Assembly (NCBI RefSeq): GCF_051020975.1
Contig: NC_135035.1
Span: 6,448,001 to 6,512,000, forward strand
DNA from: Osmia lignaria lignaria
Taxonomy: Eukaryota; Arthropoda; Insecta; Hymenoptera; Megachilidae
Reading direction: 5' to 3'
Length of the DNA stretch: 64,000 nucleotides
In this document: in pieces, positions 35,545-48,837 of the stretch
How positions within the stretch are numbered: position 1 is the first letter of the stretch
Layout of the letters: the number at the start of each line of letters is the position of its first letter
The notes under the pieces: generated by a model
The model's input: the letters and a program-made list of their open reading frames with translations, nothing else
What the model was told of the DNA's origin: nothing
Databases searched by the model: none
Program-made: the position numbers and the translations under genes

Positions 35545-37789
35545 CCCTTAATCCTTAAGTAACACGGTAGTAACATATTCCGTAGATAAGAATTGAAGAG
35601 GCAATAATTCGAAGGTATGATAAATTAGAGGCGATGGGAACGATGTCTCGAGTCACCTGTTTGCACCTGCATAAGCGCCACTTCGCATCACGCTGCTGGC
35701 TTTGCACGAAGATGCGTACGTGTACGCGCGTGTACGTCGTGCGAGCGTAGCGTAATCGTGCGGTGTCCGTGTACTCGGTGTGTCCCATTGTGTAACTGGA
35801 ACTCGTCGTGTTTTCGCAGGAAACGGAACAGGTGTACACAGGTATACGAGACTGCATATGCAGTTACATCGGTTTCCGTGCTGCGCCTAGGCCCCGTGGA
35901 ACGCTTTCGAACGATGCAATTACGGAGCTGGGCCGGGGAAGGACGCGGTTTAGGGTTTCGTGGTCACGTGTATCGTGTTTAATCGTTGCACTTTCCGACG
36001 TAACTTTACTCGGCTAGCATTTGTCCACTTTGATCGATCGCACGGGATCCTGCCACCCTCTCTCTAAACTGATTCGTTAAGGGAGTATTTCTGTTTCGTT
36101 CGTAAGTTTGCGTTATTGTTTATAACTTCAGGAAGCAAGGGTGGCTTTTTTATTCGTACCGAGGTGTCCCTGTGAGGGACGTTAGCCCCGAGGACAAAAC
36201 AGTCCCCCCGAAGTGCGCGCGAAAGTTCCATTAACGACTGGGCGATCTGCGAAAGTTATCGGCGCGGTTCGTCCGCAGGATTCTCGCAATTGCAGCTCCG
36301 CTGGGCCGGTCTCGTTAATGGCTCGCGACTATTTCCCGGCTGGCAAGAAGTCGGGACAGAAGTTCTGTGACGTCGGAGGGGGGCGGTCGCAAAGAGGGCT
36401 GCCGACAGCCGGAATTTCAATGGGAGGAAAATCTTGGAGGTGAGACGGAATAAACTGGAGCGCGCGTAACTCGCTCGCCTTTGCCGCTTTCCGCCGCTAT
36501 AAATTCATAAACTACAAGTTCGTCCCTCGGTCGAGAGCCACCCTCTGCTTCCACCCCTCTCCGCCACCTTGGTCGTCGTCGTCACCGCGGGAGAAACTGT
36601 TGGAAACTTTCCTACCGGTTACCTTGCCGCCTACGCGGCAGAGAAGGGGAGCTCGCAGTCGGCAGGCGAGAAACTCGACTCGGTGCCTCGATAAATTCAC
36701 GAGTAGTTAGTTACGGCAAGAAACTCCGCCGGTTTTGACGTACACTGAGGGGGTGGTTCGGGGGAGGGAGAGGGTGCGCGAACGTGGGCGTCATTCCCGT
36801 TGTACGCGCGACGACGACTCCAGACGCTGTAAATTCGAGGAACCGCGGAGCTTTTCCTCGCGCTGCCTGCACTTCTGATAATTGATTCGCTCTTTAAACG
36901 CTCGATTTCCTCCGCTTTTTCTCCATTTTGTTCTCCGCTTTGGAAAAAAGTAGGGTCGTTCCTGCGCTCCTTACACCCCAAAATTTCACAGTATTATCAT
37001 TTACTCCTTCAAAAAAAGAGTAATCAGTGTTTGCTTTCCCTCGCGCCGTTGTATTCCCAGTTTTACGAAGTCATAAACCGAAACACGCGATCCTCAAATT
37101 ACCTTTTCGAGCAGATTACCCTGTTACTCACTAACTTAATCCTAATTCTCCTTCCACAAATCGATCATTCGATCGCTAATTGAAATGCTTCGAACTTTCG
37201 TGCGATGTATCCATAGGTGGCTCCTTGAAATTCAGGCAAGCGATCGCGGCAACTTTGTCGGCGGCCACGATATTCCAGGTTTATTTAACCGATTCTCGCA
37301 CGATTATTCGACGCGCATAGCAGAGGAGCCCGTGTTCTTTCCCTCGGCGGAGTAGCCGCATGAGTAAGTGCGCGTGGTCGAGCATTTTCTCCGTCATTTC
37401 GAATAATCAAGAAGGAGAGGAAAAGGTATTGACGCGCGTGAGACGAAAGCCAAAGCGTGCCACGTGGCGCGGCGCATTAATTAAACGGCCGTAAGTGATC
37501 GTTGGCTATCGAGCACGTAGGTGAGCGGCTGGCTGGCCACGAAGAAGAAGAGGAAGAGGGGAAATTACATGAAAACGGCCACGTGCCATCGTACAGGAAA
37601 CGGGAGTCGATGATTACAGGGAAATCGGCTCCCTTCGTAGACCCGTCACGTAATTTTCACGTGGGAGGCTTTCCGTGATTCGACGTTCTACGAACACGAA
37701 CCACCTCGTTCCATTACACCTCTTTCATTAGGACCAACGAAATGAAGATTTCTTAAAATTGAAAGAATCAACGACACAAAATTTCATTT
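35545..37789. other. Noncoding region, nothing recognised
   Basis: No gene recognised. A weak exon-like signature (TTTTCGCAG / 22 nt / GTATAC) near 35819-35841 is not convincing. GC content is higher between 36150 and 36850, with no coding frame bearing a known domain. Confidence 0.4.
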
Positions 37790-38452
37790 GGCAAAAAACT
37801 ATTTTTCAATAATAAAAATCATCCAGATAATTGGGGAGATTTTTTAATAACAAAATTCATGAAGATAATTAAGGACATTTTACAATAGTAAAAATCATCG
37901 AGATAATTAAGGACGATTTTCAATAACAAAAATCATGGAGATAAGTGAGGACATTTTTCAATTATAAAAATCATCCAGATAATTGGGGAGATTTTTTAAT
38001 AACAAAATTCATGAAGATAATTAAGGACATTTTACAATAGTAAAAATCATCGAGATAATTAAGGACGATTTTCAATAACAAAAATCATAGAGATAAGTGA
38101 GGACATTTTTCAATTATAAAAATCATCCAGATAATTGGGGAGATTTTTTAATAATAAAATTCATGAAGATAATTAAGGACATTTTACAATAGTAAAAATC
38201 ATCGAGATAATTAAGGACGATTTTCAATAACAAAAATCATGGAGATAAGTGAGGACATTTATCAATTATAAAAATCATCGAGATAACTGAGGACATTTTT
38301 CAATTATAAAAATCATCCAGATAATTAAGGACATTTTTTAATAACAAAAATCGTGGAGATAATTGAGGACATTTTTTAATAACAGAAATCATGGAGATAA
38401 TTGATGACATTTTTCAATAATAAAAATCATCGAGATAATTGAGGACATTTTC
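37790..38452. repeat. 38-bp minisatellite with 152-bp higher-order repeat
   Basis: About 17 tandem units follow the pattern CAATAAnAAAAATCATCnAG then ATAATTnAGGACATTTTT. The first 12 or so units form three copies of a four-unit block: the CATCCAGATAATTGGGGAG subtype recurs at 37821, 37973 and 38125, exactly 152 bp apart. Inside each block the four units carry different fixed variants (ATCCAG / ATGAAG / ATCGAG / ATGGAG or ATAGAG). The tail (from about 38270) is made of monomeric units. Noncoding. Confidence 0.92.
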
Positions 38453-41400
38453 AGTGCAAGCTGGCATCGCGGTGGCGGCTCGACCGTTTTGCGCCCCGTC
38501 GAACACAAACGTGGGTCGACGTGGTCGTGGCTACCGGATTTCACCCCTGGCTACACACTCTCTTTCCAGTTCACGATATTTCTTCCCGCCTCGACCCGCC
38601 TGCTTCTTAGACCGCCATTTGATCTGGCCCACGATAGCCGGGAGTAGGAGGCGCAACTCAGCCGGAATATCTTCGTCTCTGGATGTTGGCTGGAACCGCA
38701 CAAGAATCTAAGAGAAAAAAAAAAAAAAAAGAAAATACGTAGGTGGACGGTGTACACGGGTGGATAGAAGAAGGGAAGGATCCGTCTTGTTTCTTCTAGA
38801 GGCTGAAAAAACGAGAGCACCTTTCGCTCACGGTTTCCCTGCTTCATCGGTTTCGACAGCTTTCACGCTCTTTTTTCAACGTTTTTCTTCCCACCTTTCT
38901 GGACTTACTTTTGTTTCCATCGCGAGGAAAGAAGAAACATAACAAATCATAGAAAATTCTTACTTTCCATAATAAGTGTCTTTCTTGGCTAACCAGCCAT
39001 CGTCAAAGTCCCCATAGATCGTCCTAATGGATCTATAGCAGGAAACGTGTATCACCCAGGGCGCATGCGTTGGCTGCGTGATTCTGGGCGAGGCCAGGTC
39101 CGCGAACCGAGCCTCGCGACGCTTAATTCAGTAGGCGGAAGACTGTCACGGAGGTTGGAGCTTTCCGATCTCTTCCTAATCGAAAAAACGACAGGACCAA
39201 GCTGATAGAGGGAGAGAAAAGGTGAGGTTGAGAAGGTTGAAGAGGGGGCAGATGGGTTCGCGCGCTTGCGTGCCTCCGCTTTTGATTATGCGGCTCCGCG
39301 ATAGGATCTGACACCGGGCCATTTGCATGGCTATCAAGATACCGGCCGTTCATGGGACACGCATACCACCGTGTGTACGCAATATGCCTGCTTTTTCATT
39401 CCGAGCTAAGCTAGTTACACGAATGATCGGTGGTTTTCTTCGGAAATCCTCGAATTATTTCGAGAGATCGTCTCTTCGTCGAAAGTAAATTAAATAAATA
39501 AAATCTCCCCTGCTTTCTCTCGTTCGGCTCTGTTTCGAATAATCTCCGCTGGCCGATCGAGGCCTTAATTGATTGTCCCGCACGCGGCGCCGGTGTTCTC
39601 TCCGGAATCGAATTAATTGACGAACCGTTTTCGCTTGTGGCGTGATCACGAAATCGGTCCCGAGAGCGTGCGCTCGGTTCTGCTGAAAAGGAAACTGTTT
39701 CGATTCACGAGCCACGGGGGTCCGGTGGGTCGAGCTGGAACCTCGTCTACAGGTCGTCTACGGCGAACAATTACTTTCCACTTGTCATGCTAATCGCACG
39801 TACGTGAGCACCCAGGGAATTCCACTTTGTGCGTGACGGGCCTTTTTTCACCCTGCGCGCCCGCGTATCGCGCAGGTACACACGGGTTTAACATTCGAAT
39901 CGCGGCCGCCATTATGCGAACACTTTACCTGGCTTGGTTTTATGAAATTTTATTAAATTGGGCCGGCGATAAGAACGGAGCAACAAGTCTCGGAAATTTT
40001 TCCTACGCTTAGACCGGCTGGAAAATCGATTACCTGGTTTATCGATCTGCTGGCTCGTTCCGGAAGAGAGGAGGCTGGCTAAACGGGAAGGGAGCGAGAC
40101 GGTTATGTAGCCTAGATTTGATTCGAATCTGAGATCATTGTGCCAGCCACGGTGTCCCGTGCCGGTAGGAGAGAGACAGACTTAGCATTCTATGATTTCC
40201 ATACAGGAAGCTCTGTAACGAGAAACCAACCATCCCCTTCCCCTTACTCGTTCCTGCCTCCCCTGTATCCTCTCTTGTACACGCCACCCGCTCTCGAGAG
40301 CGAGGCTGCCGGTTCTCGGTTTGTCCCGGTGTATGATTACGAATTTCAGGTTACCAGGTACGAGGCGTCAACCTCTTCTTCGTTGGGTTAAACTCGACCC
40401 AAAGATCGGTAGTTCGTGAAAGTTCTCAGACCGTCGAACCAAGAGTTACCTATCGCAGTTAATTTTAAAATTAAGAATTTTATTTTGCTTAATTTCAACT
40501 ATCGTATGAGGAAACGCAAAGACGTAGTAGAGAAAAATCAGAGGAAGGAGTCCGAGCATCCTGCGAGCCCTGACCAGGTGTGCTCGTTGTCGAGGAGGGG
40601 AGGAAGAGATCACAGGGTGTTCACGGATAGACGGTCTCTCCTCGTCCCCTCGTCGGTTCAAACTGCGAAGGACTACGCAGGAGGGGACGAAGGGACACGG
40701 CTACCTGAGCTCCTCGCGCCAGGACCATCCCTGGTACAAGCTTTGGGCGCCCAACTGTCTACCGATCCTTCCTCGGTACGCGTCGGTGGAGCGATGATTT
40801 TTTCCAGGATTCGAACGGGTACCTGGCTGCCCTCGATGGCTCTCGATCCTTGAACCGTCGACGATTTCCAACCGTGGTCCTGAATTTCGATGCCTCGATA
40901 TTTCATGCGACCGGTAGACGTGGAGTTTTTAATTGCGAAATATTGACAGGATTAATTGGACGTTTCGGGATACGAATGAAGAAGCAAGGAAAATATCAAA
41001 TTGTCGAGTGGATGTAACCGATCCTAATGTAACACACGGCGGACGGTAAACGCGTGGGTGCGGGTCGTATGTTACATGTAGAAGGCGAGGTGTCGGCAAA
41101 CACGAGTACAGATAACCTCCGAGTAAACGTGTAAACTCGGCTACCGGTGTTACGAAACCAAGCAAGGTCTGGGAATCTCCTCTGTTTTCCCTGTTAATAT
41201 TTGAACAGAGCCGTGCGTGGACGAGAGCGAAGTACTCCTCGACTTTGCGATCATAACCACTAGGGAATGAAACTCTTTCCTTCCTGTTTCCCAATGGCGA
41301 TTAGATATTTTCCTTCGATTAGAGATTCAACTAGAGTTTTCGAAGCGAGTACGCTTTCTTCGAATTTCCCTTCCTTCCCGACTGGTCAGAGGGAAACTCT

Positions 41401-42929
41401 TTCGCGGTGGATTTTCGAGAGGCCGGTAATTGTTCCCGGTCCAAAGTCCCGTGGGAAAATAATCCTGCCCGCTGGTAGAAAGGAGGAAGGAGAAGAAGAA
41501 AAAAAAAAGGAAAGTTGCTACTCTGGCTGAAATTCTCGGAAGTAGGATTTCTTCTGGCGAAGGTTGTGTGTAGTTGCGAGGAGGTGTAGCTGGCTCAGCG
41601 ATTTCGCCGTTCATGCTTCCAGGATTTACCAGTTCCTTTCATTCACCGGCTCCGTTGTGCCACCGTCTTTCCTGTGGACGACCCAATTTCTTTTTTTTTC
41701 TTCTTCTTTATTCAAATTTCTTCGTACTCCGTTAGCCGACGGATAATTCTCGTGCTCCTCGTCCGAGGAAGCAATAAGTGCCCGGGACTTGATTTAGAAC
41801 GAATAGATTTGAAATTTTTATCGTTTGTCCTTACGTGCCAACAAGTTTTACTGTTAGAAAAAATCAATAATATATTTCCGTTTCCTTCGTGAAAGTGTGA
41901 GTATTTCTGCCGGAAAAGGACCCAATAAAAATTCAGTTCCTCGTCCATGAATATTTATATCGAGGGCCAGAATTCGTCAGAAATTTCCACGTGACTCGAG
42001 ACGACGTTTGTATCTGGCAGAACGTTCGCCTCGGAGCTTCCTACAGGGTCCTTTACGTTACGTTCTGCGGCCACCCGCAACCACCCCTTTCCGGGGATTA
42101 CTTCCTATTAATATGCATTACTCTTGGCGGTCGACAAAAGGAGCGAAAGACCGTCCGTGGCACTGTAATGTAAATAAACTTAGGCTTCCGGATCTTCTTC
42201 CTCGAGGCGGACACGCTTCTTCTTTTGTAATTGCTGCTCCTTTGTTTCGCGACTAATGCCGGGCACCCCCTCGTGGACGCGGCAAACGGCCGGCTAACAT
42301 TTTTCATCCCCCGACCGTTTCGCTCCCTTCGTTGGATAATTAGGTGAACGGAATCGTGATATCTCGCGATGAAAGCGGAATCGGAGAACAAATTCGAAAT
42401 TAACATAAGCACTATTTTCCCTGTACCTTGCTCGGGGTTAAACACTCGACGAGCAGCAACCTGTCCCGATGATCCTCTTCGGGAAATCCTCTATTTTATG
42501 GACGGGTTTCAACGACGGACATCCTCGAAAGACGACGCTCCGTCATTTATAAACAAATTCTCGAATCGTAAATCGGGGTCATTGTTCCGTGCCGCCCCTT
42601 TCGAGGCGGCCGTACAAAAGGATCCGCAACGCGGATGACAAAGGAGGGAAAAAAGAGAGGCAGAAGTGCTGGAACCGCCGTGTCGATGAGTGCCGTGCTT
42701 CTGAATTGATCGGCATTTGAATAAATTCACCTGCACGATAGCCGAGATTGCCGAGACACGCGAGAGGATCCTGCGAGGATCGATTCAGAAGAACGTGATC
42801 TGGTATAATGAACTCTAATAACGCGATCCTGGTTTCTCCGTTGTACATCTTGTTCATTTTTAAACATTATCAGACTCCTTGTTTCGCGATAACCAAAAAA
42901 CGACTGCCATTCTTTCATACGATTAAATA
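38453..42929. other. Noncoding region
   Basis: No gene recognised. An A16 run lies at 38715-38730. The open frame at 40416-40853 has no family resemblance and no splice or start evidence, so I do not call it. Confidence 0.4.
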
Positions 42930-42931
42930 TA

Positions 42932-43380
42932 GGGTTATACAAATTGAGTGTCACATCTTCAAATTGAAATAAAACTCAAAGTATTTGATTTTCGTATGGT
43001 TACTTTATTTTAATACAAAGTCTATTTTATGACATTAATTATGAAAAACAATATCATTTAACGGTCCTCCTCCGCTTTTTTTTGTGAGCTTGATACGTTC
43101 GACCAAATTTAACGAACGAGTAATTTTTCATGAGGAGACATCAATTGCCACGAAGATCGGATGATTTAACACCATCAGATTTTTTTTATGGGGTTTATGG
43201 AAAGTGAAGTCGACTTGTGTGAAAATATAATGAATAATTGGGTGAAACGCATCAGCTCGTAAAAAAAGTCAAGAAGGACATTTGAATAATTAGACATTGT
43301 GTTAAAATAAAGAAACCATAAAAAAATCACATACTTCCCGTTTTATTTCAATTTGATGTGACACTAAATTTGGATAACCC
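42932..43380. mobile_element. Tc1/mariner-superfamily remnant with ~42-bp TIRs
   Basis: Starts GGGTTATACAAATTGAG after TA (42930-42931) and ends CTAAATTTGGATAACCC before TA (43381-43382). The inverted repeats extend ~42 bp to GAAATAAAAC / GTTTTATTTC. TA duplication is the hallmark of Tc1/mariner transposons. The interior (449 bp in all) retains a short piece related to the transposase C-terminal catalytic region, listed separately. It is an internally deleted, non-autonomous derivative. Confidence 0.85.
43130..43250 (+). pseudogene. Frameshifted mariner-type transposase fragment
   Basis: The forward frame beginning at 43148 reads PRRSDDLTPSDFF, matching the conserved PRRSPDLTPLDFFLWG block around the third catalytic acidic region of insect mariner-superfamily transposases. 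A T run at 43181-43187 appears to be one base short, shifting the following WG block (TGGGG) into another frame, and stops follow soon after. The N-terminal DNA-binding part and the other catalytic residues are missing. It cannot encode an active enzyme. Confidence 0.7.
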
Positions 43381-43382
43381 TA

Positions 43383-45660
43383 TAGAAAAAAGATCCATAT
43401 ATCGAAATATTTCCATGGCAAAAGATTCTTCATCTCGATTCCAACAACGTACCATTCACTCGCGTGTTTTAACGCACCGGCGCGTTAAAAAAATCGGAGA
43501 AAAAAAAAAGGGACAGTGTGACGGTGACGTTTCATCCGTCGAGCGGAGCAGAAACGTCGACCAGCCGAAAACAATGTTCGCCGTTTCATTTTTTAAGCCG
43601 GTTCGCTGGAGTTTGGAAAATCGTTGGCTAGCAAATGCGTAACTGAAATCTCAGCATCCGAGAGCAGCCCTCTCCCCTCGTACGATGGCCCGCTGGAAGC
43701 GGTGATGCCCCGCAACGACCCTCCGGTGCGCTCGTTTTTCCCTCCCCTTTTCATCCCCTGTCGCCGGAGACGGGGAGGGTTGTAGCTGCAGCTGCACAGC
43801 TCTGGCCAGGTGTGCTCTCTCGCAATGTTGCCGCAAGGGTGAATTTCGTCTCTCTCTCTCTCTCCTACTCCCCTCTCCGCCCCGCTCACACCCTCTGTCG
43901 GTGTTTCTCCATTGAAGCGGCTCTGGTCGCGCAGAAGCTCGATCAAAAGGACGATTTTGCATCGAAGCGTTTCCTCTGCGAGCTCTCCGCGCCGCGCCGG
44001 GAATTTCCGATCGAAATTTCGACGACGATCGCCGGAAAAAAAAACTAGCTTAGAAAAATTGCTACTTTCGGCTTTTTTAATCCCACGGATCCTACTCCAA
44101 CCCGCTTCTCAACATTGTTGCGCATTGAACGACTTAATTCGCTTAACTGTACGCGAGATCACTATGATTCCGATTAAATTAATACTGGTAATTTGTTGCG
44201 AATTGTCAGTGACCGTGAAGAGATACAGTTGAGAAGCTCCCCTTTGTAAATATTTTTAGAATATCGTAAGAATTTCTTTTTTCTATGGAAAACGATGCGG
44301 TATAGGGATTCTGGTCGATACAGGAACAGAGTTCGCGAGGACTCGTCGAAATGTATTTTTATTGGCGGTCGTGCAGGGACCATGGCAGATAGGAAATTGC
44401 GGAAACGAGAAACCGACGATATCTCGATAAGAGCCGCGCCGGGCAACGCTCTCATTGCCTCAATTTCCACTTCCACTTCCACTTCCGGCCGCGATCGCTT
44501 TTTCCCATCGGCCGAGCCTAAAAACACGCGCCCCATTGTCGCGTGGAACCGTGAAGCAGGAAAAATGACCATACCCCTCGAAAATTTCGTGACATTGTTG
44601 TCTGGAAATTTTTTTCCAATTTCAGAATATTTGAAGTAAAAATTATAGATTCAAAGAAACTTGTTATATAATTTCGTAGTTTTTTATTATTAAATAAAAC
44701 TTGATGAATTTTACAATTTTTCAATAGTTTAGCAAGATTTTTTCAGTATTCTGATTAACACCAGGGGCGTATCTAATAACGACCCTGGTCGAAGTCAACG
44801 AGCCGGTACGTTCATCAGCGGGTAATCAGTGCGAGCCTGTACTGTCCGGCACGTCGTCGGTCGCCTAGGTTCCGCACCCTTCCGGTTCCGGTGTTCCGGT
44901 AGGCTTGCCTTCTCTCACTCCGCAGGGGAACCCCGGTTTCCGGTTTTCAGGTGGGATACACGCTCAGCCGAGCGCTGTCACGTTTCGGATCCATGGATCC
45001 ATGGATCCTCCTTCCTCTATCCTCTTACCCTTCCCTCTTCCCCGGGATCGATCGACCCTCAGACTCGTTTTCGTTCGGATTTCCGGTGATAGCGCGTCAC
45101 GATTTGTGATTAAGCACGTTTGCGTCGCTGCATATACAATATTTCAAACATCTAAGCTTGTTAAAGATTTTTGAAAAATAAAAAATTGTAATTAACACAA
45201 TTCCTTTAAAAAGTATAAAAATTTCTCTTCAAATATATCTGAACGCTTCGGATCAAGTTTCAAACACTTCTGCACATTTGTAGTCGATCAAATAGCCGCC
45301 GTATCCTCGAAAACGATCCTTCGATCGAAGGGTGACCGGTATCGCAGTTGCCCGGTGCGAACGGTGACTAATGGACGTCTCGAGGCTTAAACAAAACGTC
45401 GAATCGACGTAGCCAGGGTGAAATTGGCCGGTAACCTACCGCACTGCGGCGAAACGCCTAAACAAGGGGCCCCCATTAGGCGAAATGAGTGGAGGCAACG
45501 AAGCTACTCATGATTAAAAGGTCGATTTGTTACACGAACCCGACCGTCGCGAGTCGTGTATCAAGCGCTCCATCGAAAAGAATCTTCGGATAAGTTTCCG
45601 AATGGCCCCACCAAAATTGAGAACTCGGATTCAGTATATAATCTAAATTGACCACCAGAA
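43383..45660. other. Noncoding region
   Basis: No gene recognised. A (TC)8 run lies at 43849-43864. A 22-bp tandem palindrome of GGATCC and CATG (44987-45008) contains three BamHI-type GGATCC sites at 8-bp spacing. Confidence 0.4.
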
Positions 45661-45850
45661 ACCGATTAAAATTGGTTTCAGTGCTGGATGTCTTATCGTT
45701 TTTGAGATATCGTGGTAAGAAATATTTGTACAATTTTGGGACTACGTATGCGCTATTTGATACTGCGCATGCGCTATAACCTAACCTAACCTTACCACGA
45801 TATCTCGGAAACGGTAAGACATCCAGCTCTGAAAGCAACTTTAATCGGTT
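45661..45850. repeat. Fold-back element with TTAGG-containing loop
   Basis: Left arm 45661-45719 (CTGGATGTCTTATCG, GAGATATCGTGGTAAG) and right arm 45791-45850 (CTTACCACGATATCTC, GGTAAGACATCCAG) are inverted copies of ~59 bp with ~80-85% identity. The ~70-nt loop contains GCGCATGCGC and then AACCTAACCTAACCTTA, which is the complement of the insect telomere word TTAGG repeated. It is likely an old palindromic MITE. No coding content. Confidence 0.8.
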
Positions 45851-48527
45851 ATATACCGAACCTGTTATAAAAAGTTATGAACTTCTCGTTATAAAAAGTA
45901 ACACACAATTAGAAGATTATTCGTAAAATTATATAAAAGATCGTCGATGGACAGAAATTAAATCACTGTGTTTAAACTTAAAGCTGGATGAATCAGGGTG
46001 TATGGGAGTTTCCTGTGTCGATTGTATGGAATTTTCGCGACGGGGGTAACGTTACATCGGGGCCCGTAATTAAAGCGTCGAATGCGGTTCGCGGTTTTAT
46101 GGGAAACCCGTGAACGTAGCACCTGCCAAAACGGTCGATCGCATGGGACAGGAGAACGACGTGATTCGCCTGGTCGTTTAATGACGGCGAGGTTGTGGGA
46201 ACCCGGTCACGGGTGGAGCGAGCACTCCCCTTAAGTACAGTGATTATGTGACTGGGGACACGGTACTTGCGTACCACTCGACGATTATTAACATGGATCG
46301 ATTCGGCTGCTTTCCTTTCGAAAAAAGTTCCTGTGGAAATGCGGCCTGGAAAAATCGAGACCTGCTTGAAAGTTTCAATTTTTCAAACTCGCATAAGGGT
46401 AATTATCATGTAAAGTATAATAGAAAATTAAATGTGTAAACACAAGTTAAAATTAATATCGAACGAGAAGGGTGAGAAGAAGCGTGTTTCTGTCAAAAAA
46501 AAGGGGGAAGAGGAGCCACCATTTCAGAGAGATTGTAGGAAGGAGGAAGGTTCGGACCAATCTACCGGCAATCCGGCTAAAAGTCGTCGACTTCAAGTAT
46601 CGTATCCCTCGCGACGTAATCGTTACACTCAAGAAGAGTGGTTGCCTCATCCACCTAAACGGCAAACGCCTCTGCTTCCATTAACCCACGAGAAAGGAAG
46701 GAAAAAAAAGGAGAACCTGGAAGCTTTAAAAATCTCCGCACCGTTCTGAAATTTCGTAATTTCAACTCGATAAATATTCGACGAATAAGGAGAAATATTG
46801 CTAATTAAAATCGAACACCTTTAACCATTCATAAATCATTTTGTTCGCAAGAAATTTCCTATTTTTATGCAATGTTTGTTGCAAAAGAAAGAGGGACATT
46901 TTTTTAATAGAAATAGCGCACATCCAATCTCCAAATAACTTTGATCGATGACACCGGAGTAACTGGTGAACGAAATCGCGATGTTTGGAGGGGGTGATAG
47001 CGCGTAGGGGTGAGATTGCCTTGTCACCTTGACAAATGGTTGGAGAACGAAAGGTACCAGGCTACGTGGAAGCTCAGAGTCCTTCCAGTCCCTTAAATTC
47101 ACGCTCCTCCTCCCTTTCGGCCTCTTCCTTCACCTGCTCGTCTCTCACGAGGCCCTCGAAGACAGAACCGACCCCCCTGCTGACGATTAGTCATTAACCA
47201 TCGACAGGTTTGACAAATAGCCGTGGTGTTTATTAAATGCCCCGAAAATGATTCTAAAACGAAGTCTAAGAAATCAGGTTGCTTCGTAGGAAATTAAAAT
47301 CCTTCGGTGCAACATTTCGAATTGCATTCACTGCAAACCTGACGTTCTTCGAATTTCTGATTTTTCTATAATAATGCGATTAAGTGCAAAGATTCTTCAA
47401 GGTTCACGTTGTTATCGTTCAATTAGATCGAATGCATTCTTCGAAATGCATTCTTGAATGCAACGATGCATTCATCGCGATTATATTGAACGCTACAAAA
47501 TTTACATTGTTATCGTTAAAAATTTTTTACAACACGATAATTGAACGCAACGCAGCGTTTATTAAAATTTCAACAGATCCTCGTACGTTCTTGCAGAATT
47601 GAACGTTCCAGTTTCCATCGGTCGGGCCGGTCTCTTTAATCATGCATCGCCTAATTACTTTTCCGTCGTTGAAAGCGACTCGATTGATTTTTGATTAAAC
47701 CCGCCGCAACCGTCGCCGCGATTTCATTTCGTCGCGGCGCACAATCGGTCGCATTTCGACGGTACGCGAAATTTTATTCGAGCCCCGCCGCCGGCTGGTT
47801 TGCATAATTGATTCGGCCGCGGCGAACGTTTCGCGTGCGCGATTCGCTCGCTGGCATTATTCGCAACCTGTCGACAAATTGAAACGCGATCCGTTTCGCC
47901 CGTTGTAAACTCGATGTTCCTATCAGAGAGCAGCGATCGTTCTCCGGTTACGTGAATTAAGAGACCCGGCTCCTCACGTTCCATCGCTTTCCGCGAACAT
48001 CGTTTCTACCTAGGATCAGCGGATTTCTTTCTACGTCTCTGGTGTCCTAGACGAAATTCGACAATTCTATGGTATGCGCTTGTGTACAAGACGGGCACAT
48101 GTCGCAAGGTGTCGAAGGAATTCAGTGTCGTCAGGAAAATTTTATATCGTACGGATGCACTTTTTTAACAATGCAACTGCATATTCTTTCACCCGAAGCT
48201 CGTTTGGAACGCCCTGTATTCCGATTTGTCACGCACCGATCATAACGAAGTATGATCACGCGATATTTTTTCGGTTTCGTTATTGCGACCCACGATTTTC
48301 ACGGTGAATGATTCCACGGGGGCAAAGTGTTTCGGTGACGCCGATCTAGAAATAAAAAGGCACAAGGAATCAGTTCGCTCGGTCGTACTACGGTCACGCA
48401 CAAACCGCACTGAAGGGGGTGGTTCACCCTCGTAACCAAAAATCACATTCCTACCGACCCCTCGAATTATTACGTGGTACCGTGTCGAATTCGCATTCCC
48501 ATACGCACGCTTGTGAATCCACGATGG
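45851..48527. other. Noncoding region
   Basis: No gene recognised. Between about 47380 and 47560 there is a loose internal repetition of GTTGTTATCGTT and GAATGCATTC words, too degenerate to define a unit. Confidence 0.4.
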
Positions 48528-48529
48528 TA

Positions 48530-48835
48530 CAGTCCATGGCAATAATCGTAACACCCTTATTTCAGAAAAAGAACGCAAACACTTCAGCAAATATTTATCA
48601 AGCAAAATACTACATGTCTTTTTCCAAAATTTAAAATTTAAACATTTAAAAAAAATTTAATAAGATGGAAAATTAATTAAATTTGAAAACCTTAATGGTA
48701 ATTTTTAAAGGAAAAGTGTGATTTATAGTAAATGATCATTTAATTGAAATGTTTAGAATTAGTTTTATTATAAATCACAGCTTGTTAAACCGAGTGGTGT
48801 TATTTTATAGGGTGCGTTGTTATTGTAAGGGACTG
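48530..48835. mobile_element. Tc1-like MITE (306 bp) with TA duplication
   Basis: Flanked by TA on both sides (48528-48529 and 48836-48837). The left terminus CAGTCCATGGCAATAATCG and the complement of the right terminus, CAGTCCCTTACAATAACAAC, align over ~30 bp and continue to ACACCCTTA / GCACCCTATA. The CAGT start and TA target are typical of Tc1-like elements. The interior is AT-rich and noncoding, so it is a non-autonomous copy. Confidence 0.8.
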
Positions 48836-48837
48836 TA

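Noticed and set aside
35810..35850. Possible 22-nt exon between TTTTCGCAG and GTATAC
   Set aside because: The pyrimidine tract is short, the donor is weak and the exon is very small. Such patterns occur by chance in 64 kb.
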